Shown: positions 42,559 through 51,968 of the stretch, piece by piece
Position numbering within the stretch: the stretch's first letter is position 1
Layout of the letters: the number at the start of each line of letters is the position of its first letter
Assembly (NCBI GenBank): GCA_951812755.1
Contig: OX638329.1
Span: 1,659,339-1,723,338, forward strand
Length of the DNA stretch: 64,000 nt
Direction: 5' to 3'
Origin: an uncultured Latescibacterota bacterium
GTDB lineage: Bacteria; Latescibacterota; UBA2968
Program-made: the position numbers and the translations under genes
The notes under the pieces: model-generated
Told to the model about the DNA's origin: nothing
The model's database searches: none
Seen by the model: only the letters and a program-made list of their open reading frames with translations

Positions 42559-43650
42559 ATGGCTGGTCAAGATGTTTTTCAAGAGGCGTTGACCCTAATT
42601 TCTCAGGGGGAAAAAGCCGCCTTATCGACGATTGTGTCGAGCAAGGGGTCTTTGCCGATGAGCAAAAAGGCCAAGATGCTCGTGCGTCCCGATGGCGTAA
42701 TTATAGGTACGGTGGGGGGCGGGTGTTTGGAAGCCGATGTGTGGGCCGAAGCCCGTCATGTGATGGAAACCGAAGCACCGACATTGCAGAAGTTTATTTT
42801 GACGGAAAAACACGCGGGCGAAAATGGCCTCAATTGCGGCGGCAATGTCGAGATTTTTACCGAACCGCTGCTGCCCGGTCGCGCAGATGACATGCTCGGC
42901 GATATTGCCCGGGTTCGCAAAGTGCGCGGTTCGGCTGTGTTGGCAACGCTGGTTTCGGGCGGCGATCAGGTGGGCGCGAAGTTATTGGTACATCCCGATG
43001 GCAGAACAGTGGGTGGCCTCGGCCATGCCCTTGCTGAAGCCTGTGTGCGAGAAGAGGTGGCGGCTTTTGAGGCGATTCCGGAGAGTTTGCTCAAAGTCAT
43101 AGAAATCGGCACAGAACCCGTTGTGGTCTTTTTGGAATCTATTTGTCCCGAGCCTACGCTGTTTTTGTTCGGCGGGGGGCACGTGTCCTTTGCCATCGCG
43201 CAGATCGCGCATTCGGTCGGGTTTCGGATTGTGGTCATTGATGACCGGCCCATGTTTGCCAATAAAGAGCGGTTTCCCATGGCGAGTGAAACGCTGACGC
43301 TGGAGATGGAGACGGCTTTTGACCATCTAATCATTGACGATTTGTCTTATGTGGTGGCGGTGACGCGCGGGCACCAGCACGACAAGCCGGTTATTGAGCA
43401 GGCTATTCATACCTCTGCGGCGTATGTTGGTATGATTGGCAGCCGTCGGAAGATCGCGCTGATGTGGAAAGAGTTTGAAGCCAAAGGCATTCCGCGAGAA
43501 AAATTGGATGCTGTTCACGCGCCGATTGGATTGGATATCGGTGCAGATACGCCCGAAGAAATTGCAGTGAGTGTTGTATCCGAACTCGTTCAGGTGCGCC
43601 GGTCACAGGGAAAGCCCATTCACCAGGGTATATCGCTGTCATCGGTGTGA
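42559..43650 (+). CDS. XdhC/CoxI-family molybdenum-enzyme maturation protein
   Basis: 363 residues. The N-terminal XdhC domain contains ALSTIVSSKGSLPMSKKAKMLV and GTVGGGCLEADVWAEA; a Rossmann domain follows with FLFGGGHVSFAIAQIA. XdhC binds molybdenum cofactor, protects it and promotes its sulfuration before insertion into xanthine-dehydrogenase-type enzymes. With the CoxD and CoxE homologues upstream it completes a maturation set for a molybdenum hydroxylase, which must be encoded elsewhere. The 142 bases after it contain a possible 17-codon frame (ATG 43727) with GGAGGG before it, of doubtful meaning. Confidence 0.88.
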   Translation: MAGQDVFQEALTLISQGEKAALSTIVSSKGSLPMSKKAKMLVRPDGVIIGTVGGGCLEADVWAEARHVMETEAPTLQKFILTEKHAGENGLNCGGNVEIFTEPLLPGRADDMLGDIARVRKVRGSAVLATLVSGGDQVGAKLLVHPDGRTVGGLGHALAEACVREEVAAFEAIPESLLKVIEIGTEPVVVFLESICPEPTLFLFGGGHVSFAIAQIAHSVGFRIVVIDDRPMFANKERFPMASETLTLEMETAFDHLIIDDLSYVVAVTRGHQHDKPVIEQAIHTSAAYVGMIGSRRKIALMWKEFEAKGIPREKLDAVHAPIGLDIGADTPEEIAVSVVSELVQVRRSQGKPIHQGISLSSV

Positions 43651-43792
43651 GGTAAATGACTTGTTGTCGGGGAAACAAGGAGGTGATGCAAGCGACATAG
43701 CTGAGAACGGTTTACGTGAGGGAGGGATGAATGAGAGGCGCGCGAGCGTCTTTAAGTCTGGTTTTCGAAATTATTTCTGAAGGGAGTTGACC

Positions 43793-46681
43793 ATGACGAG
43801 ATGGATAATCGCACTTGTTGCGATGTCGTTTTTATCCGCGTCGGCGATGGCCGGGGTGACGGGTAAAATTACGGGTCAGATTGTTGACAAAGACGGCAGT
43901 GGCGGATTGCCCGGTGCCAATGTGGTGGTTCTGGGCCTGTCCAGTGTCTTTGGTGCGACATCAGATCCCGAAGGTAATTTTGTGATTTTGAATGTGCCAG
44001 CAGGCACGTATGACGTAAAATGCAGCTTTATCGGGTATCAAGACGTGGTGTTCAAGGGCATCAAGGTGTTGCCCGATTTGACTACCGAAGTAGATTTTGT
44101 GCTTACAGCGCAAGCTCTGGAAGCCGAAGCTATCGAAGTGGTGGCGGTGCGCCCGCTGGTACAGAAAGACAATACCAGCTCGATGCGCCTCGTGACCAGC
44201 GAAGAACTCGAATACATGCCTGTGCGCGGATATGCAGCGGCCACGTCCTTGCAGGCGGGTGTGACGACTCGGAACGGCGTAATTTATGTACGCGGCGGAC
44301 GGTTTTCCGAAGTTGACTATATCGTCGATGGGGTATCGCAGAAGGATTTGCAATTCGGCTCATCGACCACGACCCTGAGCAATGGTGCTATTGATCAGGT
44401 ATCTGTAATTGTGGGTGGATTTGAAGCGGAGTATGGTCGCGTGATGTCGGGCGTTGTCAAGGTGGTGACGCGCGAAGGCGGGCAGAATTATTCGGGGTCT
44501 GTTGAATACATCACCGATGAGATGAATGATCGCAGTTGGGCCGGTGCGCCTTCTTATGGGTATAATACCACCGATGCGACACTGGGGGGGCCACTCATTC
44601 CCGGGACGAACGGGCCTTCGTTTTTTGTCTCTGGAGAATACATTGATCGCCTTGACCGCAGCCCGCGCTGGGGAGTGGAAGTCCACGAGTGGGAAAAAGA
44701 TCTTTTGCCACAGGAAGAGTACGATTTGCTCAGCGAGGGCATATTGCCGCATTATACGCTCGAAAGATGGGGCTGGCAGGCCAAGCTGGCGTATCGGTTG
44801 TCCGACGAAATCGGTCTGAAGGCAGGGATTGTAGGCTCAAAAACGGATCGCTTGAGCTATATTCACTCCTATCGCTATAATTTGCGGCATGCGCCGCGTG
44901 TCAAAAGAAATAACAACTCGGCATTTGCCCGCGTGACCTATACGCTCGGAGCAAAGACCTTCTTCACTTTGCAAACGAGTATGTTCGACCAGAATTTTAA
45001 GGTGGGCGACGGGGTCCATTTCGACAATTTGCACGACTATGCCCGTCCCCAGGGCAATTCGCGTTATGACGCGGAAAGTTTGTTTGCCCGCGGCGATGTG
45101 GATTCCACCGAGATTACGCAGACAACGGACACCATCAATGACCGCTCTATAACGTTTTTTGAAGGCGATGAAGGGCGCGTGTATGACGACTTTGAGCAAA
45201 CCAGCTCATTTTATCTCACGCCTATCGACTTTGATTTGACCAGCCAGATCAGCCGCAATCACCAGTTTAAGCTCGGGTTTGATGTGCAGATGCATCGATT
45301 GCGTTATTATCGGCACCTGACCCCCATTTTGCTCTTCCGTGGCCCATTTGTCAGCACAGACGACAGGGGTGGCTTTCAGGATGTAGATCGCTACGGGTAT
45401 CAGTACGACTGGAATAATCAGATGGTCGAGCCTCTGGAATCGACCCGCGACGCGCAAAAAGAACCCATTTTGGCCTCGTTTTACGTACAGGACAAGATGG
45501 AATACGACGGGTTGATCATCAACGCGGGTGTTCGATACGATTATTTGAATGCGAGTACCGATGTGTTGGCCAATGAAGGCGTGCCATTGGGTGGCGATTC
45601 CACACTCGATCCATCGGATCTCGCTGGCAACAGCGTGTATCACAAGATCAGCCCGCGCCTGGGTGTTGGGTTTCCCGTTACAGATAAGACCGTGTTTCAC
45701 ATGAACTACGGCATTTTTTACCAGCAACCCAAGCTGGAAGACCTGTATGTGGGCCTGGATTATCTGGAATACAAAGTGCCGCTGGGAGGGTATTATTACG
45801 CCTTTGGCAATCCGAATCTCCGGCCGGAAAAAACCACGGCTTACGAAGTGGGCGTGGTACAGCAGGTGGGCGGTCATGCCAGTGTCGATGTCACTGCTTA
45901 TTACAAAGCCGTGGAAAACCTCGTTCAGGTGTCGACAATTCCGTCTGATCCCACGGCCTTTTCCTCGTTCCGCAACAACGACTACGGAACCATTAAGGGG
46001 CTGGACTTCGGTTTGTTGATGCGGCGCACAGGGCGGACAACTGTACGTCTGTCTTATTCTCTCGCTTATGCGACAGGCACGGGATCAACCCCACAAACCC
46101 AGCGGCGGATCGCCTGGGGCTTCCAACCCGGCGTGACCGAGCCGCCCAAATCGACCTCACCACTCGACTTTGATCAACGCCACAAAATTTCGGCGTCAAT
46201 TGACTATCGCTTTGTAGATAAAGATGGGCCGAGGTTCCTGGGCGGTCAGCCATTGTCAAATGCCGGGATCAATGTGTTGTTCACTGCCGGGAGTGGGTTC
46301 CCCTATACCCCCACGTTCACGTTTAATGAAGTGACCACAGGGGCTTCGGCGTCACGTCCTTCGGGACCGGTGAATTCCAGCTATGGTCCCTGGACATTCA
46401 GGACCGATGTGAAGGCGAATAAGCGTTTCAAAATTATAGGGCTTCAGGGTGATCTGTACGTCTGGGTGCTCAATTTGCTCAACCGCGCCAACGCAACCAG
46501 CCCCGTGTATTCGAGCACGGGCAGCCCAATGACTTCGGGCTGGTTGAATACAGACGAAGGCCGCAAATTTGTGGAGCGCTTTGGTCAACTGGGCGAAGAC
46601 AAATACAAGCTCAAAGAGAAAAGCCCATTCAACTTTGGCACGCCGCGACAGGTTCGTTTCGGACTCGCGCTCAGCTTCTAA
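43793..46681 (+). CDS. TonB-dependent receptor with regulatory-like N-terminal domain
   Basis: About 962 residues from ATG 43793, with AAGGGAG upstream and a signal peptide ending SAMAG. Residues about 24-110 form a carboxypeptidase-regulatory-like domain (GQIVDKDGSGGLPGANVVV), then a plug with VIYVRGGRFSEVDYIVDGVSQKD and a large barrel ending in Phe. It imports a substrate, or serves export, together with the two genes that follow. No Pho-box pattern was noticed in front of it. It differs strongly from the receptor at 28842. Ligand unknown. Confidence 0.82.
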   Translation: MTRWIIALVAMSFLSASAMAGVTGKITGQIVDKDGSGGLPGANVVVLGLSSVFGATSDPEGNFVILNVPAGTYDVKCSFIGYQDVVFKGIKVLPDLTTEVDFVLTAQALEAEAIEVVAVRPLVQKDNTSSMRLVTSEELEYMPVRGYAAATSLQAGVTTRNGVIYVRGGRFSEVDYIVDGVSQKDLQFGSSTTTLSNGAIDQVSVIVGGFEAEYGRVMSGVVKVVTREGGQNYSGSVEYITDEMNDRSWAGAPSYGYNTTDATLGGPLIPGTNGPSFFVSGEYIDRLDRSPRWGVEVHEWEKDLLPQEEYDLLSEGILPHYTLERWGWQAKLAYRLSDEIGLKAGIVGSKTDRLSYIHSYRYNLRHAPRVKRNNNSAFARVTYTLGAKTFFTLQTSMFDQNFKVGDGVHFDNLHDYARPQGNSRYDAESLFARGDVDSTEITQTTDTINDRSITFFEGDEGRVYDDFEQTSSFYLTPIDFDLTSQISRNHQFKLGFDVQMHRLRYYRHLTPILLFRGPFVSTDDRGGFQDVDRYGYQYDWNNQMVEPLESTRDAQKEPILASFYVQDKMEYDGLIINAGVRYDYLNASTDVLANEGVPLGGDSTLDPSDLAGNSVYHKISPRLGVGFPVTDKTVFHMNYGIFYQQPKLEDLYVGLDYLEYKVPLGGYYYAFGNPNLRPEKTTAYEVGVVQQVGGHASVDVTAYYKAVENLVQVSTIPSDPTAFSSFRNNDYGTIKGLDFGLLMRRTGRTTVRLSYSLAYATGTGSTPQTQRRIAWGFQPGVTEPPKSTSPLDFDQRHKISASIDYRFVDKDGPRFLGGQPLSNAGINVLFTAGSGFPYTPTFTFNEVTTGASASRPSGPVNSSYGPWTFRTDVKANKRFKIIGLQGDLYVWVLNLLNRANATSPVYSSTGSPMTSGWLNTDEGRKFVERFGQLGEDKYKLKEKSPFNFGTPRQVRFGLALSF

Positions 46682-46696
46682 ATGGGAGATTAGAAC

Positions 46697-49600
46697 ATGA
46701 AAAGCTTTTTGAATATTCTGACGCTGGCTTTGATGAGCGCGGGCATGGTCGGCATTGCACTGGCTGCATCGCCCTCGCAACAGCCGCGGCTGGGTAAAAT
46801 TAGCAATGACCAGGTGATTGATGTGAACAATATCAGAATGTTTGTGACAAACCAGGGATCATTTGCCTGGGACCTGGCGACTGGATCTTCGGGTCTTGAA
46901 TTTCCCAAGGGCACGGGTAAAACCGCGGTATTTGCCTCTGGCCCGTGGATTGCCGGCAAGGTTAATGGAGAGATTCGCGTGGCGATTGCCGAGTATTCAT
47001 TTGAGTATGCGCCCGGGCCGATTTTGCCCGACGGCACACCCGCCGACCCGCAACTCGACCGCTATCGCGTGTATAAGATCAACAAAGGCGATGGCATGGA
47101 AAATCCGGATTACGCGCAGTGGCCGGTTGAAGACGGAGCGCCGGTCAATCCCGATGGTACGCCGATGGTGCTGGGGGATCAGACCCTATGGGCGGTATAT
47201 AACGATGCCGACCCGGGTTCCCACACCAATATGCAGACCGCGCCTTTGGGCGTTGAAATACAGCAGACGACATTTGCGTTCAACCGCACGGGTCCGCTCG
47301 GCAATGTGATATTTGTCAAATTTTTGCTTATCAACAAGGGTGGTAATACCATCGATAGCACTTATGTGTCGCTGTGGTCTGATCCCGATCTGGGTCAGTT
47401 CGATAACGACCTGGTGGGCTGCGATGTGGAGACCAGCTTTGGGTTTTGTTATAACGGGTCAAACATAGATGCGCAGTATGGTTCGTCACCTCCGGCCGTG
47501 GGGTATGACTTTTTTAAAGGTCCTATTGGCGATGACGGTCTGGAATTGCCCATGACGTCGTTTAACAAATACATCAACGGCACGGACCCTCATACTGCAG
47601 AAGAGACCTATAACTACATGAAGGGCCTTGACCCGGATGGCGGCGTGGCCGATCACACCGATCCAATTACGGGTCAGGTGAAGGCTTTTATGGTCGATGG
47701 AGATCCGGTTGCGGGCACGGGCTGGCTTGACGAAAATCCAGCTGACCGCCGCTTTATGCTCACGGCGGGTCCGTTTACCTTCGCGCCCGGCGATTCACAG
47801 GAAGTGGTGGGTGCCATTATTATCGGTCAAGGTCAAGATCGGCTCACGTCGATTACGGCTGCGCGTTTTAACGATACATTTGCCCAATCGGCTTTTGATG
47901 CCAATTTTGCATTGCCATCGCCTCCGCCTGCACCCAAAGTGTCGGTGGCTGTGACGGGCGATCACCTGGGCAATGGCAAAGTTCAGTTGACCTGGGGAGA
48001 TGATTCAGAAGTTACCTCGGGCGATTATGCATTCGAAGGCTATAACGTGTATCAGGGCGAGTCGATCGCTGGACCGTGGCGGCGTCTTGCGACTTATGAC
48101 GTGGTCAATGGCTCGGCCATTATTTTTGATAATCAGTTCGATGAAGGTGCCGGTGTGGTGGTCAACTCGCCCGTGCAATTTGGCGGTGACTCGGGCGTTC
48201 GGCGCTATATCGAACTTAAGGAAGATAAGGTTTTGGGTGGTAGGCTGGTGACGGGTAAAACCTATTATTTTGCGGTGACGGCCTATTCGTTGAATGAGGG
48301 CAGGTCGCCCAAGACACTCGAGACAGCCATTTCATCTCTGGCCGATGGGCGCATGACGTTTAAGCCTCTTTCGGATGAGATGATTCCGGCCACTGGCATT
48401 GTGCCGCGCGGGCCCACTGCGGGTACGCGATTTACTGTAGGTGTGGATAGCACTGTTGAACACACATCGGGTTCAAGCGATGGTATCGTGGCTGTGGAGG
48501 TGGTTGACGATACACAGGTCACGGGTGCGTCTTACGAAGTGCGCTTCCGCGAGACCGATGCCGGAACGATTTGGGATCTGATCAATCTGTCGAGTGGTCA
48601 GGCCGTGCTTTCAGATATGCAGCAGCACGCAAATCTAAATGATGCGGTTACCAATCCAATTGTCGAGGGTTTGCTCGTGCGCGTGACGGGTCCTCCCTTC
48701 GGCATCAAAGATTGGGATATTCCGTCGGGCGCGCGCTGGTACACCTGGGCAAATACCAACTGGGGTGCCGAAGGTTTTAACGGCGCGATGACGGGTGATG
48801 TTGCCCATATGTGGTTTGGTCCGACGAGTGTGTCGCCTGCGCAGTTGGTCAATGTGGAATTGCGATTTACCAGTGTGATTGAAGATGAGGGCGAAGATCA
48901 GTACAAACCCATTGACTTGACCAATCCCAATGTGTCTTATGGGTATCGGTATTTGCGCGGCGCAGGTGCTCCTCCTCCTGCACCTGCCGATCAGACGACG
49001 ACACAAGTACCTTATGACTGGAGCCATTATATCATCAATACATCGGGTCCCGGTGTATATGTGTATCAGGAACGCAATCCAATCGCGCTTTCGGCCTGGG
49101 ATGTGGAAAATAATCGCCGCCTCGAAATTGGTTGGCTGGAGAATAACCAACCCGGCGGCCTGGTCAACGGTGCGTATGGTCCGGGCTGGTACAACGCTGT
49201 TAGCAATCTGGCTGGCGGTGGACCGCGCGAGTGGTTGTTCATTTTTGATCGGGATTATACCGAGCCGGGCGATGATTCCAATGTGGCAGAGTTGTCCCAG
49301 GGCTTGATTAATGATGCGCCGGCACCGCCCATTATGTATATCATTTGGGCCGCGCGCCGCGTGGCAGATCGGTTCCCGCAGGATGGCGATTCGTTTTTGA
49401 TTCTGGCCAATCACGTCAATGGCCCCAACGATGTGTTTTCATTTGGAACGCAGGGTGCTATCCGGGGCGATCAAGAGTTGGCGGTGGAGGATTTGACAAA
49501 AATTCTGGCAGTGCCCAATCCGTATCTGGGGCGTTCATCTTATGAATTTAGTTCGCTCTCACGCCAGATGCGTTTTACCAATCTTCCCGCGCAATGCACG

Positions 49601-49807
49601 ATCCGAATTTTCAGTCTGTCGGGCGATCTGGTGCGAACGATTAACCACAATAACGGTCTGTCGTTTGACACCTGGGATCTGAAAACAGATCAGGGCGTGC
49701 TGGTTGCCAGCGGCATTTATATCGCGCATTTTGACGCGCCAAATATCGGTACGCATTTTATCAAGTGCGCGGTGTTCATGGAAGCTGAGACGCTGAACAC
49801 ATTTTAA
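46697..49807 (+). CDS. Large secreted protein with FN3-like domain and FlgD-like C-terminal domain
   Basis: 1036 residues with a signal peptide (about 1-23). The first 400 residues are a beta-rich domain of unknown fold; a fibronectin-III-like module follows (about 415-540), with YAFEGYNVYQGES and TYYFAVTAYSLNEG. The last 85 residues resemble a FlgD/T9SS-type C-terminal domain: CTIRIFSLSGDLVRTI, then WDLKTDQGVLVASGIYIAHF. Such domains often mark export by a type-IX-like route in FCB bacteria. It lies between a TonB receptor and a PorV-type gene, consistent with a secreted or surface-anchored product. No catalytic motif is seen. Confidence 0.72.
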   Translation: MKSFLNILTLALMSAGMVGIALAASPSQQPRLGKISNDQVIDVNNIRMFVTNQGSFAWDLATGSSGLEFPKGTGKTAVFASGPWIAGKVNGEIRVAIAEYSFEYAPGPILPDGTPADPQLDRYRVYKINKGDGMENPDYAQWPVEDGAPVNPDGTPMVLGDQTLWAVYNDADPGSHTNMQTAPLGVEIQQTTFAFNRTGPLGNVIFVKFLLINKGGNTIDSTYVSLWSDPDLGQFDNDLVGCDVETSFGFCYNGSNIDAQYGSSPPAVGYDFFKGPIGDDGLELPMTSFNKYINGTDPHTAEETYNYMKGLDPDGGVADHTDPITGQVKAFMVDGDPVAGTGWLDENPADRRFMLTAGPFTFAPGDSQEVVGAIIIGQGQDRLTSITAARFNDTFAQSAFDANFALPSPPPAPKVSVAVTGDHLGNGKVQLTWGDDSEVTSGDYAFEGYNVYQGESIAGPWRRLATYDVVNGSAIIFDNQFDEGAGVVVNSPVQFGGDSGVRRYIELKEDKVLGGRLVTGKTYYFAVTAYSLNEGRSPKTLETAISSLADGRMTFKPLSDEMIPATGIVPRGPTAGTRFTVGVDSTVEHTSGSSDGIVAVEVVDDTQVTGASYEVRFRETDAGTIWDLINLSSGQAVLSDMQQHANLNDAVTNPIVEGLLVRVTGPPFGIKDWDIPSGARWYTWANTNWGAEGFNGAMTGDVAHMWFGPTSVSPAQLVNVELRFTSVIEDEGEDQYKPIDLTNPNVSYGYRYLRGAGAPPPAPADQTTTQVPYDWSHYIINTSGPGVYVYQERNPIALSAWDVENNRRLEIGWLENNQPGGLVNGAYGPGWYNAVSNLAGGGPREWLFIFDRDYTEPGDDSNVAELSQGLINDAPAPPIMYIIWAARRVADRFPQDGDSFLILANHVNGPNDVFSFGTQGAIRGDQELAVEDLTKILAVPNPYLGRSSYEFSSLSRQMRFTNLPAQCTIRIFSLSGDLVRTINHNNGLSFDTWDLKTDQGVLVASGIYIAHFDAPNIGTHFIKCAVFMEAETLNTF

Positions 49808-49833
49808 CGAACCGCTGAATGGAGGAATTACTT

Positions 49834-50889
49834 ATGTTCAGGCAGATGATTTTTCTGTTTGCCGCGCTGGCATTGATCGCTCAGGATGCCCGTGCAGGCG
49901 ATAAGAGCCGTATCGGCACAGCCGCGGCACAAGAGTTGCGCATTCCAATTGGATCGCGCGGTACAGCACTTGGGGGCTCAATAATGGCCCATGTAAAAGG
50001 CGCCGAGGCGTTGCAGTGGAATCCTTCGGGATTGGTATTTGGAACGCACAAGCGCGAGGCCGTGTTTTCATATCTGGATTATATCGCGGATATGAATGTG
50101 AATTATTTTGCGATTACCACGCGTCTGCGGGATGATATTTCGGTGGGGATCAGTGCCCGCGTGTTTGCGGTGGGCGATATTGTTGTGACGACCGAGGAAT
50201 CGCCCGAAGGCACGGGTGAGATACTCTCGCCGAGGTTTTCGTGCGTGACATTTACGTATTCGCAGTTGTTGACAGACCGCGTGTCGTTTGGCACCACGAT
50301 CAAATACATCCACGAGGCGATTAAGCGCGAGACTGCCAACGGCCTGGCGTTTGATTTTGGTTTCCAATATAAAACCGCACTCAAAGGTCTGACGCTGGGA
50401 ATTGCCATGCAAAATTTTGGTCCCGATCTGCGATTTGATGGTCCGGATCTGGACCGGGTGGTGAGATTGCAAGATGCGGTCCCAGAAGCTGATCCCCAAT
50501 CCGGATCGCGCAGTTTCCGCACGTCACTGGCAGCCGCTGAGTTGCCCACGTCCATAGAAATTGGTTTTTCCTATGCTTTCTATGAAGATGCGCTGGGCAC
50601 AGCTGCTTTTTCAGCGACTTTCCGCAACAATAATCTGGCGACTGACGAGTATCAGGCTGGTGTCGAGTATTCGATGAAGCAAATACTTCAGTTGCGCGGA
50701 GGGTATGTGACTTCCCCAACCGGTGATGCCCTGCCCAACGGGTTTAAGAAGGAATATATTCTCGGCCCGACGTTTGGCTTTGGTCTCAATGTGCCCATGG
50801 GCAATATGGCTTTTCAAGTGGATTATGCCTATGGCAGAACCGAGTACTTTCAAGATAATCACTGGTTGACTGTGGGGCTTGGGTTTTAA
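49834..50889 (+). CDS. PorV/PorQ-family outer-membrane protein
   Basis: About 351 residues from ATG 49834 behind GGAGG; an upstream in-frame ATG lies inside that site. A signal peptide (about 1-21) is followed by SRIGTAAAQELRIPIGSRGTALGG, the start typical of the PorV/PorQ (UPF0164) group, and by ALQWNPSGL. The rest is a barrel of the FadL-like type ending in Phe. PorV shuttles type-IX secretion substrates to the surface in Bacteroidota; linkage to a protein with a FlgD-like tail supports a similar role. The stop TAA directly abuts a miniature element. Confidence 0.8.
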   Translation: MFRQMIFLFAALALIAQDARAGDKSRIGTAAAQELRIPIGSRGTALGGSIMAHVKGAEALQWNPSGLVFGTHKREAVFSYLDYIADMNVNYFAITTRLRDDISVGISARVFAVGDIVVTTEESPEGTGEILSPRFSCVTFTYSQLLTDRVSFGTTIKYIHEAIKRETANGLAFDFGFQYKTALKGLTLGIAMQNFGPDLRFDGPDLDRVVRLQDAVPEADPQSGSRSFRTSLAAAELPTSIEIGFSYAFYEDALGTAAFSATFRNNNLATDEYQAGVEYSMKQILQLRGGYVTSPTGDALPNGFKKEYILGPTFGFGLNVPMGNMAFQVDYAYGRTEYFQDNHWLTVGLGF

Positions 50890-51099
50890 GAAGCTGTTTT
50901 AAAATTAATACCTGATGTTACGCATGTCCGGCGTTTTGTCATGCTGAGCGTAGCCGAAGCATCTTTTCCACCTGAGTTGGTAAGAGATGAACTGCTACGC
51001 AGTTGTACCCCGCTCCTTCGACTCCGCTGCGCTCCGCTCAGAATGACAGGGCAATAGCGCATAGCTGAGAAGGGGCAAAATGAGTTTTAAAACAGTCTC
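50890..51099. mobile_element. 210-bp miniature inverted-repeat element, copy B
   Basis: The element starts directly behind the stop codon TAA (50887-50889) of the PorV-type gene and is followed by a second TAA (51100-51102), a probable 3-base duplication. Its left end is GAAGCTGTTTTAAAA and its right end is a slightly decayed complement. Read from the gene it is nearly the same as copy A at 28658-28841, with one 26-base insertion containing a small palindrome (GAACTGCTACGCAGTTG). No gene lies inside. Confidence 0.9.
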
Positions 51100-51124
51100 T
51101 AAATAGTTTCTCATAGGTGTATTT

Positions 51125-51168
51125 AACCGCCTGTGTTGGTTTATTTTGCCAATACAGGCGGTTTTTTT
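51125..51168 (+). terminator. Rho-independent terminator
   Basis: AACCGCCTGTGTTGG (51125-51139) pairs with CCAATACAGGCGGTT (51149-51163), with one G-T pair, followed by a T run. It closes the PorV-type gene's transcript. Confidence 0.9.
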
Positions 51169-51226
51169 GTGCCTTGAAAACCTTTATTTATATAAAAAAC
51201 AGTAAGATAGATCTTGAAGGATGTTT

Positions 51227-51242
51227 TGGCACAGATATTGCA
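51227..51242 (+). promoter_or_regulatory. Sigma-54 (-24/-12) promoter of pspA
   Basis: TGGCAC, five bases, then TTGCA gives the GG and GC doublets exactly ten bases apart, matching the RpoN consensus. It is 52 bases ahead of the pspA start. pspA is sigma-54-dependent in enterobacteria through PspF; no activator gene is nearby here. Confidence 0.8.
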
Positions 51243-51294
51243 GAAAGGTAGATGTGCATATGATCGATAACCAAAAATCAAAAGGAGATATACC

Positions 51295-51966
51295 ATGGGT
51301 ACCTTTTCGAGAATAAGCAATGTTGTCCGCGCTGAGGTTGACGATGTTCTGAATAAGATAGAGGATCCTAAGAAGATGGTGCGGCAGATGGTTCGGGATA
51401 TGGAGGACGCGCTGGATGATGCGGTGGTTGCCGTGGCACAGGCGATGGCAAATGAGAAGTTGCTGGCGCGCCGGATTGCTCAGAAGCGGGAAGATTCGGC
51501 TTTGTGGGCGCGCAAGGCAGAGGATGCTATGGCTGCCGGTGAGGAAGAACTGGCGCGCAAGGCACTGGTTCAGAAGGTGGCGGTTGATGAAGCGGTCAAT
51601 ACACTGCAAAAAGCACGGGAGGAAGCAGAAGAGGTGACGGCGATGCTGAAGCAGCGACTCGCAGATCTGAAGGCGAAGTTGGCGTCTGCCCGCGCGCAAC
51701 AAAGCACGCTGGCGATTCGCAAACAGGTGGTGGTGCAGGAGATGCGACAAGATGCGCGTGTGGCGGCTTATGATCGGTTTGTTCGGGATGTGGCGCGCGA
51801 GGAAGCGACTGCTGAGATTTATGCGGAGATGGTGGATGATGCACAGTTGCAAGAAGAGTTTGATCAACTGGAGCGAAAGCAGCGCGTTGAAGCTGAGATG
51901 CAGGTGTTGAAGGAAAAAGTGAAACAGAGCGTGCGCCAGGATGATGAATCTGAGGAGGGGAAGTAA
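51295..51966 (+). CDS. pspA: PspA/IM30-family membrane-stress protein
   Basis: 223 residues, nearly all helical and coiled coil. It starts MGTFSRISNVVRAEVDDVLNKIEDPKKMVRQMVRDMEDAL, as typical PspA proteins do: an amphipathic helix that binds stressed membranes and then the long hairpin of the ESCRT-III-like fold. It assembles on the inner face of the cytoplasmic membrane to limit proton leakage. AAAAGGAGATATACC precedes the start, and a sigma-54 promoter lies further upstream. It shares a transcript with a small membrane protein two bases on. Confidence 0.92.
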   Translation: MGTFSRISNVVRAEVDDVLNKIEDPKKMVRQMVRDMEDALDDAVVAVAQAMANEKLLARRIAQKREDSALWARKAEDAMAAGEEELARKALVQKVAVDEAVNTLQKAREEAEEVTAMLKQRLADLKAKLASARAQQSTLAIRKQVVVQEMRQDARVAAYDRFVRDVAREEATAEIYAEMVDDAQLQEEFDQLERKQRVEAEMQVLKEKVKQSVRQDDESEEGK

Positions 51967-51968
51967 TC

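Noticed and set aside
51281-51300. AAGGAGATATACCATGGG before pspA equals the ribosome-binding site used in common T7 expression vectors
   Set aside because: No T7 promoter, operator or other vector sequence lies around it, the gene and its sigma-54 promoter are native in context, and the match is short enough to be coincidence.
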